Shown one piece after another: positions 1 to 10,552 of a DNA stretch of 64,000 nt. The notes under the pieces are model-generated. The model was not told the DNA's origin, searched no databases, and saw nothing but the letters and a program-made list of their open reading frames with translations. Both the position numbers and the translations under genes were made by a program. The stretch is from positions 32,419,141 through 32,483,140 of the forward strand of contig JACGWO010000006.1 in the NCBI GenBank assembly GCA_034509735.1, in the 5' to 3' direction. Every line of letters starts with the position of its first letter. Positions within the stretch are counted from its first letter, which is position 1. Source of the stretch: Sesamum alatum (Eukaryota > Streptophyta > Magnoliopsida > Lamiales > Pedaliaceae).

Positions 1-126
1 TGCAGTTGGATTCTCGAAAACAACAAATTGAGTTAACTAATTCGGAGCCAGTTGATATAAATCCTGATGGTCTGTAATAATTTAAATTCTACTATTCGGA
101 TTCTTTCGTTGTTTAAAAAGTTGGTA

Positions 127-562
127 GGGTAAATGCTATATTTGGTCCCATAAATTTTGATTTAGAATAACTTTAACTCTTTAAGTTTATGTTTTGATTT
201 TAGCATCCCTAAATTTTAGTTTTTGTCTTAATTTGGTCTCTATGACCACTTCTCGACGAAACTGTGACCAGATTTTGACTTTTTGGAAGATAAAATGATC
301 AATCTAACTTTGATTTTTCACTTTAATCCTTTCAGTTTGATAATTGTACAAACTTGAGGAACTAAATTGATAAAGTCGGACTTAAATTGATCATTTTATT
401 CTTCAAAAAGTCAAAATCCAGCCACATTTTTGCCGGAAAATGGTCCGAGGGATCAAATTGAGATAAAAACTAAAATTTAGGGATACTGAACTCAAGAAAT
501 GAACTTGATGGACTAAAGTGATATTTCCCAAAAACTTAAGAGGCGAAATGTAGCATTTATCC
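127..562. mobile_element. Fold-back MITE 1
   Basis: The two halves are long imperfect inverted copies. The left end reads GGTAAATGCTATATTTGG and the complement of the right end reads GGATAAATGCTACATTTCG. Each arm is about 200 bp, and the centre contains facing copies of a TTTTTGAAGA-like stretch. There is no coding capacity. The length and near-complete self-complementarity fit a fold-back, Mutator-like MITE. I could not define a clear target duplication, so superfamily is inference. Confidence 0.7.
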
Positions 563-582
563 AGATTAATATTTTAAATTTT

Positions 583-1039
583 ATTGGATTAATTGCATTT
601 TTGGTCCCGTAACTTAGGTCATTTGGCGATTTCGCCCTTTAACTTTCTAGGGTAGCATTTTGGTCCTGCATCTTTTAAATTTTCGCAATTTTAGTCCTTT
701 TGTTCGCCGGAGTTCACCTCCACCAGCGAGAAGGGTGAAATCCAGCAAAAAAAGGACTGAAATTGCGAAAATTAAAAAGATACATGACCAAATTGCTACT
801 CTAGAAAGTTAAAGGACAAAATTGCTGACAGAAATGGACCAATAGAAACAAAGACCCCAATTTTAAAATATCACGTGAGAGACACATGCATTTTGCCGGC
901 GATAGGGGTGAACTCCGGCGAAAAAAGGACTAAAATCACGAAAATTTAAAAGATATAGGATCAAAATGCTACCTAGAAAGTTAAAGAACGAAAATACCAA
1001 ATGACCTAAATTGTAGGACCAAAATGCATTTAAGCCAAT
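583..1039. mobile_element. Fold-back MITE 2 with a duplicated internal arm
   Basis: The left end ATTGGATTAATTGCATTTTT faces a right end whose complement is ATTGGCTTAAATGCATTTTG. A direct TTTTA may flank both ends. The arms include CGCCGGAGTTCACC on the left and GGTGAACTCCGGCG on the right. A third arm copy in right-arm orientation lies at about 733-830 (GGACTGAAATTGCGAAAATT). The element is therefore a fold-back carrying one arm twice. No open frame is present. Confidence 0.72.
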
Positions 1040-1895
1040 TTTACTTTATAGTTCAAAGGCGAGTTGAATGATTTGAAATATTTTAATTCGTATTAACGCA
1101 CTATGAGATTATTTGCAACAGGTATAAAAAAATTAATTTTATATTTCATGTAAATAATTACTATAATTTTTAGCACAATGATATGTATGTATAACTTGTT
1201 AACAGTGTAAACTAAATTACCAAAGATCTCGTAATATAGATGAAATGATATTTGATGTACCCAAATGTGTCACATTGATTGTAAATGAAAAGTTTGAATG
1301 GCTTATAAGCCTCAGGCGTTCTCACCCTAGAGAGCCATCTTTTTAGACAAAATCGTGAGAATCATACGAATCCAGAACGGATAATATCTCGCGCACCGAG
1401 CATCAATCGAATTGCAAGACACATAAATATTATACATACATATATATATGTATATATATTATAAGTATATTTATCAAATAAACACTATAAATTATTGTAT
1501 CTAGTGAAATGGACCGTTGGCTGATACTTTCAATAAGCTAAATGTCTCCATTCATCTGTAACTATCAAAATCTCGAACATGTCCTCCACAATCAAAAAAT
1601 TAAATTAGAAAAGGACCCCCTCATTTATTCAATTTAGCATATATATAGTGTATGGAACGACTATACATGTGGATCTACCAACCAATGGACCACATACATA
1701 TAGAAATTTATGTGTATATATATTCCAAAGAGATGAAATCAAAATTTCATGCTAGTGTTCGTGCCACGTTCGAGGTGCACCCACTAGGCTAACTAGGTAG
1801 ATTTTTATAAGTTTTTATAGTGAGTGGCTATTGTTCATGCTGGAAAGATCCATCTCAAACGCATCATGGACTTTTACTTATCTATCTATGGTGCG
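1040..1895. other. AT-rich DNA without recognised feature
   Basis: I see no gene here. The only low-complexity tract is an alternating TA/CATA run at about 1430-1462. Composition is strongly AT-rich and stops are frequent in all frames. Confidence 0.6.
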
Positions 1896-2303
1896 AATTG
1901 CATTTTTCGTATTATATCTTGGGGTTAGTTCTCATTAGTCCATAAGTTATAAAAAAATTCATTTTTGATTTTTTTGTCAGATTTTATTAGTATTTTGATA
2001 AAAAAAATGCACGTTTTAAGCATGTAGTTGTTATCTAGAATACAAAAGTAATCTGATGAGATGATTAAAAGTGAGATTTTTTGTAACTTATGTGACCATT
2101 AATAAGAATCTCGTAATCAATGAGACTAAAATTACTTCACATGTGATCAAAAGTGGCCGAAGAGTTAACAGTCACATGCTTAACACATATTTTTCGTCAA
2201 AATACTAATAAAATTTGACGAAAGGAGTAAAAGTGAGATTTTTTGTAACTTATATGATGGAAAGTATACTGACCTTAAGATATAGGACGAAAAATATTAT
2301 TTC
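1896..2303. mobile_element. Fold-back MITE 3
   Basis: The left arm, starting near AATTGCATTTTTCGTATTAT, is matched in reverse complement by the right end, which reads AATAATATTTTTCGTCCTAT on the other strand. Shared internal blocks include TTTTATTAGTATTTTGA and TTAAGCATGT. The arms are about 150 bp around a roughly 110-bp centre. There is no coding capacity. It is unrelated in sequence to MITEs 1 and 2. Confidence 0.68.
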
Positions 2304-2336
2304 CCCTTTGTCTATATTAAAATAGGTATTGTACGT

Positions 2337-2700
2337 CACTAATTATATATTTAGTGACATGATTTTTTTTTTTTGTCACAATAATAAGTTCAAAGTTTTA
2401 ACAGGAATTATCATTTTATAAAAATTGTTATTAGTAAGAATTAGTGACAAAAAGTTGTGAATAAAAATGTCACTATAAATAATTAGTGACGACCTAGTTG
2501 TAACAACAAATAATTGTTGTTACGGTAGAACGCAGATATATCACTAATTATCATAGTCACAATTTTATTCACATTTTTTCCACTAATAGTTATATAATGA
2601 GAAGATGAAAACTTTTGTCACTACGTACATATATATTTTGTTTGAACTTTAAAGTTGTCACCTGATGTTTTATTACTAATATTATATATTTGTTATAGTG
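2337..2700. mobile_element. Possible CACTA-type MITE
   Basis: The segment opens with CACTAATTATATATTTAGTG and ends with a sequence whose complement starts CACTATAACAAATATATAA. It holds many GTCACTAA / TTAGTGAC motifs in both orientations, which resembles subterminal repeats of CACTA-type elements. A matching 3-bp target duplication is not visible (CGT left, ATA right), so the exact ends and the assignment are tentative. Confidence 0.4.
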
Positions 2701-3229
2701 ATAGTTAAAAATATTTTTACATTATTAATTAATATATATTTTTGTGATACTTATATATTTGTAAAATAATTAATTGTTATCAAGTATCTTTTCTTCATTC
2801 GGCCAATTTAAATTTGTAATACTCCATTTTTTTCTATCATGCAACCTGATGGCAACTTGCAAATCTCATATGTTGTCTGTCTGTCTTATTTAGTGAGTGG
2901 ATAGTTACTTTTGCGCCTAAAATAAATGGTTGATGGGGTTCGCTAAATAAAATATAGGATATAATAAATTAATAATTCTTATTTATGTGTGTTATCTAAA
3001 TGGATTATTTTATGGAATACAAAATTTAGAAATTGGGTTATTGTTGACTTGATAGGATTGGTTTTGCAATAATAATGTCAATTTTCGAAAATTTCCTTAA
3101 CAACTACTTTTAAAGAGAAAACTCAAAAATCTCCAACATTGATGCACATCAAGCAACTGATCCCATCACATTACTTTGCCTAAAACCCAAAGTGACCGAG
3201 ATGGGATTTTTTGCTAATTTCTTTAATGT
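2701..3229. other. AT-rich DNA without recognised feature
   Basis: No open frame, repeat or RNA gene could be recognised. It separates the MITE cluster from the 3' end of the LINE. Confidence 0.5.
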
Positions 3230-3564
3230 AAACTAAAAATATGTACTTGGGCAGTTCTGTTTGGAGTATACCTTCTTCGACACTTTTAATGGCTTTCTTG
3301 TTCATTAGTTAATTCGAACAAAGCAAAAAAAAATTTCCATAGGAAATAATTACATAGTCATGGACTATTTCTACCTTCACAATCAATAAGCACATTCCTA
3401 ACCAAATGGTGAGCAAGGGAATTCATAGTACGAGGAACAAAACTAGCAGCACAACTATTGAAGGATTTCATTAGCATTCGGACATCATTAAGGATTGGTC
3501 CAACGGAGGTTTTGTCTTCCAATGTAGATTAAACCCTGTTGATGGTAACCTCACAATCCCCTTC
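3230..3564 (-). pseudogene. LINE ORF2, C-terminal end of RNase H and 3' UTR
   Basis: Read on the minus strand, this continues the RNase H domain interrupted by Gypsy1. Residues such as EGDCEVTIN, then GPILNDVRMLMKSF, then FVPRTMNSLAHHLVRN follow the usual layout of the RVT_3-type RNase H of plant non-LTR elements: an acidic core residue, then the SFVPR-x-N-xxAH signature. The stop codon is at 3358-3360. A stop interrupts the frame just after INRV, so it is non-functional. The CCTTC at 3560-3564 is the left copy of the Gypsy1 target duplication. Confidence 0.65.
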
Positions 3565-3927
3565 TGATGGTGTATAATTCGGAAAGAATATAGCTTAGAC
3601 ACGTTTACACCAATCCAACACAAGAAACTAGAAAAGTAAAGAAACTTGTAAAGTATAAATTTCATATATATAAAAGGTAAGGTTACAAATGAAATTCACC
3701 CCCTATTTATAGTAAATTTTTGGGGGTGAAATTACAATATTGCCCTTTGATCCTACGGCCTAGAATTGATCTGCCGAGGGTATGACGGTCATTACGCATG
3801 CCCACTCCCTTCTTAACTTTCATCTCTTAACTCCTCTGAACTCCTCCTTTAACTTCCATTTGGGGTATTTGCCTAATTTGCCATAAGTTGGAGGGCCTTT
3901 TTGTGAATAATATTTTTCTCCTCATCA
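3565..3927 (-). repeat. Gypsy1 3' LTR
   Basis: This is the left copy of the LTR and, because the element is on the minus strand, the 3' LTR. It has the TG...CA ends and matches 12153-12513 over its whole length with roughly 5 percent difference, mostly transitions. It carries the same minus-strand TATA-like TATAAATA at about 3704-3711. Confidence 0.93.
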
Positions 3928-3945
3928 GTAGCCCCCCGACTTTCA
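3928..3945 (-). other. Gypsy1 polypurine tract
   Basis: On the minus strand the bases immediately before the 3' LTR read GAAAGTCGGGGGGCTAC, a purine-rich run ending at the LTR border. This is the expected place and composition for the plus-strand primer. Confidence 0.7.
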
Positions 3946-4859
3946 GGAATTTCCTCGGCGGGCTCCCACCCAAGGGGCGCCTCCTGCTCCTTCCGTTCCA
4001 GTTGCTCCTTCCATCCCAGTCATAAGTCTGGATTCCTCTCCTCTTTCAGCTTCTCACATGGGTCCGGATATCGTGGACTTCGATCACGAGGTGATTGAAG
4101 CGATTCGGAACCTTCCCACTTGTCCATCGCCTTCTCCAAATCCATCCTTTGAGTCAAGTTCTAGAGAAACTCCCCCACTCTTATCCCCTCTTCCGACAAA
4201 TCTTTTTGATTCCGGTCTAGATGGAACTGAGTCCTCTTCAGCCCCCCACTCAAAATCTCGCTATCGTATAATGGATGTCGATAGTTGTCTTTGTCGTGTG
4301 AGTTTTGAAGAGTTCCACTCTCTAGAAGCTAGTGTCAACACTTCTTCCGAATTCGCCCTCCTGTTACCTAGTATTGATGATAGGATCAAATTTCCCCCTC
4401 CTGGGTATTTCACCATGTATTTGTCATTCTTTTCCTCGGGTTTCACTCTTCCCCCTCATCCTCTGCTACTCCAAATCATCACCTGTACTACCCTGAGCAT
4501 TAGTCAATTTACACCAAACTCCTTTGTAAGTTTTAGGGGGTTCCTTCAACGTTTTGAGGAGCTTGACTTGACCCCATCACTTGAAGCCTTTTATACTTTA
4601 TTCACTGTTAGGAAGGTACCCAACAATTTTTACTTCTATTTCTATCCTCGGGGAAATTGCAAGATTCTTGGGGGTAATGTCTCTTCTAAGGGTCCTTGGA
4701 AAGAGAAGTTTTTATTCGTAAAGGACTCGTCCTGGAGATTAACTACCCCTTGGAGGGAATCGTGTTTTGTGCCCGACCCCGTTCCTGATCTTCGTCTCTC
4801 CTTCATCGGGGTTGGGCTGTTCGACCAACTCTTTGACTTCAAAAGTTTAGGGCCTGCTG

Positions 4860-4941
4860 GTATTTAACTTTCCTGTTTTTACTTGCCTTGTGTAAATTTT
4901 TTGATGCTTTCTCACTTTTTCCTATATTGACTTGTTTGTAG
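4860..4941 (+). other. Probable intron 1 of the Gypsy1 antisense gene
   Basis: The donor is CTGCTG|GTATTT and the acceptor is a T-rich tract ending TTGTTTGTAG|GAAG. Removing 82 bp joins GPAG to RKKISLHDVHRF without a stop, whereas reading through hits TAA at once. Confidence 0.55.
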
Positions 4942-5378
4942 GAAGAAAGAAGATCTCCCTCCACGACGTTCATCGCTTCCGTGACAAAGAGAATGCCTCA
5001 AAAGGTCCCGTCATCCTCTCGCCCCCCCCCCGCCAAGGAGGGGAGAAAACAGTCGCCGGCGCTCGCCTCCTGCCCGGGCCCGAGATCCCCCGGGGCCCTC
5101 AACTCGTCGCGAGGGGCGCTCCTCCCCTCCTCCTGAAGGTAATACCTCAAAACTCCCCCGGGAAGGCGAAGCAGGTCCTCCTCGTCATGGAGTAGGAAAA
5201 GGTCTCTTCACCTATGGGACGAACAGGCAAGGAGATATCTCCTCTTTTTGGGATGCAGCTGACGTGGATCTTGCTCATAAAAGATCCAGGGATCTAGTGA
5301 GTCCCTATGATGTGACACTACTTGGTGCTCTCCCCACAGTCACCCTTACTCGTCTTATGCAAGGTGAAGCTGCCAGGG

Positions 5379-5452
5379 TATGTTGTTTATATTTTTTTGT
5401 TGATTCTTCATTTTCTGTCATCACGTGTCTAATTGAGGTATACCCCTTTTAG
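5379..5452 (+). other. Probable intron 2 of the Gypsy1 antisense gene
   Basis: The donor is CCAGG|GTATGTTG and the acceptor CCCCTTTTAG|GTTATC. Splicing joins ...MQGEAAR to VINLAEA, which continues the conserved part of the protein. The intron is short and T-rich, as in plants. Confidence 0.55.
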
Positions 5453-5955
5453 GTTATCAACTTAGCCGAAGCTACTTAGCTGCGGTTGAGTAATCATGAG
5501 AAGGAGATAGATTGTCTGAAGGATGCCTTCGATGACACGCGAAAAAACTTGGAGCGCTACCAAGAAGAGCTCAAGGCTGCTTCTTCTGAACAACTCAAGT
5601 GGAAGGAAAGCTTCAACTGGGAGGTTATCTCGGGGAAGACTTTCTTAAAGTCTGATGCCGGAAAAGGCCTACTTGGAGTGTGTGCGGGATGACTTTAAGG
5701 AGAAATACGTGGACTCAGATGAATTCCACCAAGCTGTTCTTAGCAAGGCCAGCGAGGTGTATGATCAAGTAATCCGGCAATGTCGCGCCACCCTGAGGAG
5801 CAGCGGCCGGTTTGGTGATGAAGACTTTATGTTTCTTTGATCCCAAGGTTCCTGATGAGGAAGGGGATGAGGATGGCGATGTTGAGAATGTCGATGATAT
5901 GGTCGACGAGGCTCCTGTTGGTGGAAACCTGCCTTCAGTCATAGAGAAGAATTAG

Positions 5956-6203
5956 TCAGTCTTTAGGATTTATTTACTTGAATTCCTTTTCGTAAATTTC
6001 AGATTTGTTTAGGGTTTATTTTTTATTAGTATTTTATCTTTGCAAATCCAGTTTCCAGTATTGTTCGTTTCTTTCCAACATTGGACTTTCAATAAAAAAT
6101 TTTATTTTTATCATATTTCAGTGTCTCTGCGAGGCAATTCCTCTTTGTGTTGACAATATATTTTTTCTAAGTTAGGGAGGCAGTCCCTCCCTTTATAATC
6201 TCG
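5956..6203. other. Gypsy1 3' region spacer
   Basis: This AT-rich stretch lies between the tail-to-tail ends of the antisense gene and pol. It includes AATAAA-like motifs (for example CAATAAAAAA near 6090) that could serve as a polyadenylation signal for the antisense transcript. Nothing else is recognised. Confidence 0.4.
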
Positions 6204-6338
6204 GGGCAGTCCGCCGGTGAGAGGCAGTCCCTCTCTTTTTTGTCACAGGGCAGTCCCCCGGTGAGAGGCAGTCCCTCTCTTTTTTGTCACGGGCAGTCCC
6301 CCAGTGAGAGGCAGTCCCTCTCTTTTTTTTTTTTTTTT
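6204..6338. repeat. Tandem repeat, about three 44-bp units
   Basis: Units start at 6204, 6248 and 6291. Each reads GGGCAGTCC-x-CCGGTGAGAGGCAGTCCCTCTC followed by a T-run and GTCAC. Each unit contains the GGCAGTCC motif twice, so a shorter half-unit of about 22 bp is likely ancestral. The array lies just downstream of integrase, in the 3' untranslated region of the element. Confidence 0.85.
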
Positions 6339-6458
6339 GCAACAAATTAAAACATACGAGTGATCAGAATTTACGAAAAAGAAAATTTCATTAACACATT
6401 GTGAATTACAAGAGAATATTGAACGATCATCTTCATACAACTTAAAGCATGAAAAAAT

Positions 6459-7970
6459 TTACACAAAATACTTCTTCAGGTTAACCACATTCCATGTACG
6501 TGGTACCTCCTTTCCATCTAATTTTTGCAGACGGTATGTTTCTTTCCCCAGGATCTCAATCACTTGATACGGCCTGGTCCATTTGGCGTCTAGCTTCCCA
6601 ATGTTTCCTGTAGCATCAGCCCTCCGTAAGACGAGGTCGCCTACTTGGAAATCTCGATGTCTGACTTTTCCGTTGTAGGCTCTTGCCATCAACGTCTTGT
6701 ACGCTTCAGTTCTGACATTCGCGCTACTCCTTAGCTCTTCCAAAAAGTCGAGGTCGACTTTCCTTTCATCTTCATTGCTAGTCGGCTCGTAATACTTCAC
6801 TCGGAGTGTCTCTTCCCCAATCTCCACTGGGATGACGGCTTCCGACCCATAGACTAGACTGAAGGGAGTCTCTCCCATGCTCCGGCGCGGGGTGGTTCGG
6901 TATGCCCAAAGTACTCCCGGAAGCTCTTCGACTCAATTGCTTTTGGCATCTTCTAATCTTGTCTTTAAATTCTGGAGGATTATCCGGTTGGTCACTTCAA
7001 CCTGGCCATTGGATTGCGGCGTTGCCACCGACGTGTAGTACTGCTTTATCTTCAATTCTTGGCACCATTGGTGAAACTTAGATCCCTGAAACTGCGTGCC
7101 ATTGTCCATCACGAAGGCTCTGGGGATGCCGAAGCGACATATGATATTTTTCCAGACGAATCTGATGACTTCCTTCTCTGTAATCCTGCTCAGTGCTTCT
7201 ACTTCCACCCACTTCGAAAAATAATCCACTGCTACTAGCAAGTACTCTCGCTGGCCTGTCGCCCAGGGAAGCTTCCCTACTATATCCATCGCCCACTAGT
7301 CGAAAGGGTAAGGACTCTGTAGGGGCTGCATGTCCGTAGCTGAGACGTGAGCAATATTAGCATGTTCTTGACACTTTCGGCATCTCCTCACTAAATCCTT
7401 GGCGTCTGCTTGCATGGTTGGCCAAAAATACCCTTGCCTCAGGGCCTTCTGCGCTAGGGCTCTACCACCTAAGTGGTTGCCACAGCTTCCCTCGTGGATC
7501 TCTCTCAGAACGTACTCCGCCTTGTCTTCGCTTATGCACTTGAGGTATGGCTGCGAGAATCCTCTCTTATACAACTCCCCTCCGATCAGGGTAAACCGGG
7601 CTGCTCTCGTGCGAAGTGTCCTAGCGTGCTTGGGATCCTGAGGTAGTTCTCCATCCTTTAGATACGCTTCTATCTCCTCCATCCACTTTGATGAATTTCC
7701 TTTTGCCATCAGGACTTCATTCTCCTCTTCGCTAGTATCCGGGTATTCTTGGTTCAACAGTGTCACCTTCCTGCTCTTTAGGGGAGCCAGTGAACTGGCC
7801 ATCTTAGCCAGGTGATCCGCTTCTTCGTTCTCGCTTCTCAGAATTTGTTCCAAAGTGAATGTGTCAAACTTCTTCCGCATCTCCTGTATTTTTGCCAGAT
7901 ATCTGGCCATCTGCTCTCCCTTGGCCTCAAATTCCCCATTAAACCTGTTTAACCACCAGTTGGCAATCAC
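6459..7970 (-). pseudogene. Gypsy1 pol: integrase
   Basis: This is the integrase part of the polyprotein, which would insert the cDNA copy into chromosomes. In order on the minus strand come a connector (YLAKIQEMRKKFDTF), the H2C2 zinc-binding domain (HEGSCGNHLGG then CRKCQEH) and the DDE core. The core has MDIVGKLP, an Asp in AVDYFSKW, the second acidic residue in VMDNGTQF and the Glu region in SNGQVEVTNR. A C-terminal SH3-like tail ends TWNVVNLKKYFV. No chromodomain is visible. In-frame TAG (7296-7298) and TGA (6933-6935) interrupt it, both in one reading frame, so reading through them restores alignment. A frame change near 7950 separates it from the preceding RNase H. Confidence 0.88.
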
Positions 7971-8868
7971 TGTATACCTTCACATGCTTCGCCCCTGCTG
8001 CAAAGGCCAACTTCCCTCCTGCGATGAGTGCTTCGTACTCTGCTTCATTATTTGAGGCGGCGAACCCAAGCCGGATCGCATAACGCATTATGTCTTGATA
8101 TGGGCTCTCGAGTAATATTCCTACTCTGCCACCCTAGGATGTGGAAGAGCCATCCACAAATATCTTCCAACATCTCTCCTCTTGGATGCCCTTTTCCTCT
8201 GTCAGTTCGGAGATGAAGTCTGCCAATGCTTGTGCCTTTATTGCGGGTCTAGGCTGATATGTGATTCCGTGCTCACTCAACTCTATAGACTATTTCACCA
8301 TTCTCCTGGATGTGTTGGGATCTGCCAATACCCTCTTCAAGTGTTGATTCGTCAGTACTGCTATAGGATGTGACTGAAAATAGGGACGCAGCTTCCTCGC
8401 CGCAGTTACCAAGGCCAAAGCCACCTTCTCAATCTGTGCATATCTCTGTTCTAGTCCTTGCAATGCCTTGCTGGCATAATATATGGGACGATGTTCACGC
8501 CCTTCTTCCCTCACGAGGACCGAGCTGACCGCACCTTCCGAGACGGACAAGTATACAAACAAGGTCTCCCCGGGCTCGGGCTTCGTCAGCAGGGGCGGCG
8601 AAGTAAGATACTTCTTTAACTCCTCAAAGGCAACCTAACATTGCTCCGTCTAAGTGAAGCCATCCATCTTCCTTAACACCTTGAAGAATGGGAGTCCCCG
8701 TTCTGAGGATCTCGAAATGAAACGATTAAGCGCTGCCATACGTCCCGTCAATTTCTGAACTTCTTTTACTGTCCGGGGTGGTTGCATAGTCATAATGGCC
8801 TCAATTTTCTCTAGATTAGCTTCTATCCCCCTCTGAGAAACCATGTATCCGAGGAACTTCCCTCCCTA
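7971..8868 (-). pseudogene. Gypsy1 pol: RT thumb, RNase H and second (aRH) RNase H
   Basis: Read on the minus strand from 8868, this begins with the end of reverse transcriptase (FLGYMVSQRGIEAN, then KLTGRMAALNRFI). The classical RNase H follows (LFVYLSVSEGAVSSVLVREE, PIYYASKALQ, RKLRPYFQSHPI). A second RNase H then follows, with IFVDGSS, FAASNNEAEYEAL and VYSDCQLV, the D-E-D pattern of the archaeal-type RNase H found in Tat elements. In-frame stops lie at 8866-8868, 8650-8652, 8635-8637, 8290-8292 and 8134-8136. The frame otherwise holds, so these are point nonsense changes. Confidence 0.82.
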
Positions 8869-10212
8869 AACTCCGAAGGTGCACTTTGTGGGGTTCAGCT
8901 TCATCCCATAGCTTCCCAATGTGCGAAAGCATTCCTCGAGATCAGCTACGTGATCTTCCTTCTTCCGGCTTTTGACTAGCATGTCATCTATATACACCTC
9001 CATATTCCGTCCTATTTGCTCTTTGAACATGCCATTCACTAATCTTTGATATGTGGCTCCCGCATTTTTCAGCCCGAAGGGCATCACTCTGTAGCAGAAT
9101 GTGCCGTGCTCCGTTACAAAGCTTGTCTTTTCTTGGTCCTCGGGGGCTAGTCGAATCTGATTATAGCCCTGAAACGCGTCCAGGAAGCTCATCAACTCAC
9201 ATCCCGAAGTCGAATCAATTAGCGCATAAATCCTCGGCAAGGGATATGAGTCTTTGGGGCAAGCTCGATTCAAATCAGTGAAGTCTATGCATATCTTCCA
9301 CTTCCCGTTACTCTTTGGGACAAGGACCACGTTGGCCAACCATTCGGGGTAGTACACTGATCGAATGTAATCTATTTGGAGCAGTTTCTCGACCTCCTCG
9401 CCTATGATCTTGTTCCTCTCTACCCCAAATGCTCTCCTTTTCTGCTTCACAGGTTTTGCTTTTGGATCCACGTTGAGTCTATGGACCATAACTTCGGGAT
9501 CCATCCCTTTCATATCAGACAACTCCCATGCAAACGCGTCCACTGATCTTTGCAAAAAATCAACAATGACGTGTTCTATCTGCTCACTCAACAGCGACCG
9601 TACCTTCAATGCCTTCTTAGGGTCACCTAGGAGCTCAACCATCTTGATCTCCTCAAAAGCCTCTATTCTTTCTTCCTCCACCTTCTTCTTTTTGGCTTCT
9701 CTCCTGGTTTCTTCTGTTTGCTCCTCCATGGAGCTCCTCTTTCCCGGCTCTCTCCCATGGGTTTCCTTTTCGGACAACCCAGCACTGCTTCCTTCGCCTT
9801 TCCTCTCACGGCCCTCTCCTGATGATTTCAGTGTGCTGGCATAACATTCCCAGGCTTGCTTTCTGTCTCCCACCATCTCTCCTACTCCTTCCGGTGTGGG
9901 GAATTTCACTTTCATGTGATAAGTGGATATCACGGCTTGGAAGAGATTCAAGCTAGGTATCCCCAAGATAGCATTGTAGGCCGAAGGTGCATCCACCACC
10001 AAAAATTTTACAAACTTAGTCACACGCCTGGGATACGACCCAATCGAAATTGGCAAAGTGGCTTCCCCCAATGGCACGACCACATCCCCGCTGAAGCAGG
10101 TCAAGGGGGTATTGACGAGCGTGAGCTGTATGTTGTCGATCCTCATCTGGGAAAAAGCCTTGTAAAACAGGATATCAGCTGAACTCCCGCTGTCAATCAA
10201 AATTTTTCTCAC
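8866..10212 (-). pseudogene. Gypsy1 pol: aspartic protease and reverse transcriptase
   Basis: This is the longest open stretch of the element (448 codons). Residues 6-14 are the protease active site LIDSGSSAD, and a partner-like motif AILGIPSL follows near residue 90. A charged linker (residues about 130-200) precedes the reverse transcriptase. The RT has LVPKSNGKWKICIDF, the template-binding FLDAFQGYNQI, the VMPFGLKNAGATYQR block and the catalytic YIDDML near residue 405. The protein would mature Gag-Pol and copy the RNA genome in cytoplasmic particles. A TAG at 10213-10215 and a frame change separate it from the upstream spacer, and a TAG ends it at 8866. Confidence 0.9.
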
Positions 10213-10483
10213 CTAGAAGTTTCGACACTGATGCTGCCACAACAATTGCCTCGTTGCAGGAGGGAAGATTCCCCTCCAAGTCCTGATCATTAAATGTTAT
10301 TTCCCCCTCGAGACGTGCTTGAGGCACTCCCTTGAGCTCGCTGCAGGCTACCTGGTTAGAAACATTTCCTGCTGCTCTGGCGGCCGCCTTCCTAGATCGT
10401 CCTGAATCTCCTCCAGTCGGGCCTCCTGAAATAACTCCAATAACTCCAGCTGTCGGAAGGTTATCTTTTTTCTCAGGGTCCAC
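10193..10483 (-). pseudogene. Gypsy1 gag-pol junction spacer
   Basis: This short open stretch (DNLPTAGVIGVISGGP, then EITFNDQDLEGNLP) lies between the gag zinc knuckle and the protease. A similar segment occupies the same place in Gypsy2 (VISRVGKW and LFNDQDLN at 31324-31662). It is a conserved linker of the polyprotein. It ends out of frame with the protease, so a small frameshift lies at about 10210. Confidence 0.6.
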
Positions 10484-10552
10484 TTCCTCCTTATCTCTTA
10501 TCTCAAAGCGGGGCGTCGGCCGCTTATTTTCTCGGTTGACCTCTCGAGGTCC

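Larger units (their letters stand above)
4058..5955 (+). pseudogene. Antisense accessory gene of Gypsy1 ('putative gypsy-type transposon' domain protein)
   Basis: This gene lies in the 3' region of the element but on the opposite strand to gag-pol. Exon 1 (4058-4859) encodes about 267 residues: a Ser/Pro-rich N-terminus, then a domain with FPPPGYFTMYLSFFSSGF and HPLLLQ, then FYFYPRGN and WKEKFLFVKD. From memory this resembles the Pfam family of putative gypsy-type transposon proteins. A GT-AG intron fits 4860-4941 and a second fits 5379-5452. The 3' part (5486-5955) is a charged coiled-coil (NHEKEIDCLKDAFDDTRKN) followed by a conserved segment with VYDQVIRQCRATLRSSGRF and an acidic tail. Frame changes occur near 5180, 5475, 5660 and 5835, so it is a pseudogene. 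Its biochemical role is unknown. It is not a host gene, because it sits inside the LTR pair and a relative sits at the same place in Gypsy2. Confidence 0.75.

Noticed and set aside
2337..2700. Confident CACTA element call
   Set aside because: Although both ends carry CACTA, the 3-bp flanks do not match and the terminal repeats are short, so it is kept only as a low-confidence candidate.
4058..4867. Host gene of unknown function
   Set aside because: It lies inside the LTR pair of Gypsy1 and has a relative at the same site in Gypsy2, so it belongs to the element.
9404..9844. 146-codon plus-strand open frame
   Set aside because: It is the complement of the Gypsy1 protease-RT linker, which has clear motifs on the minus strand.
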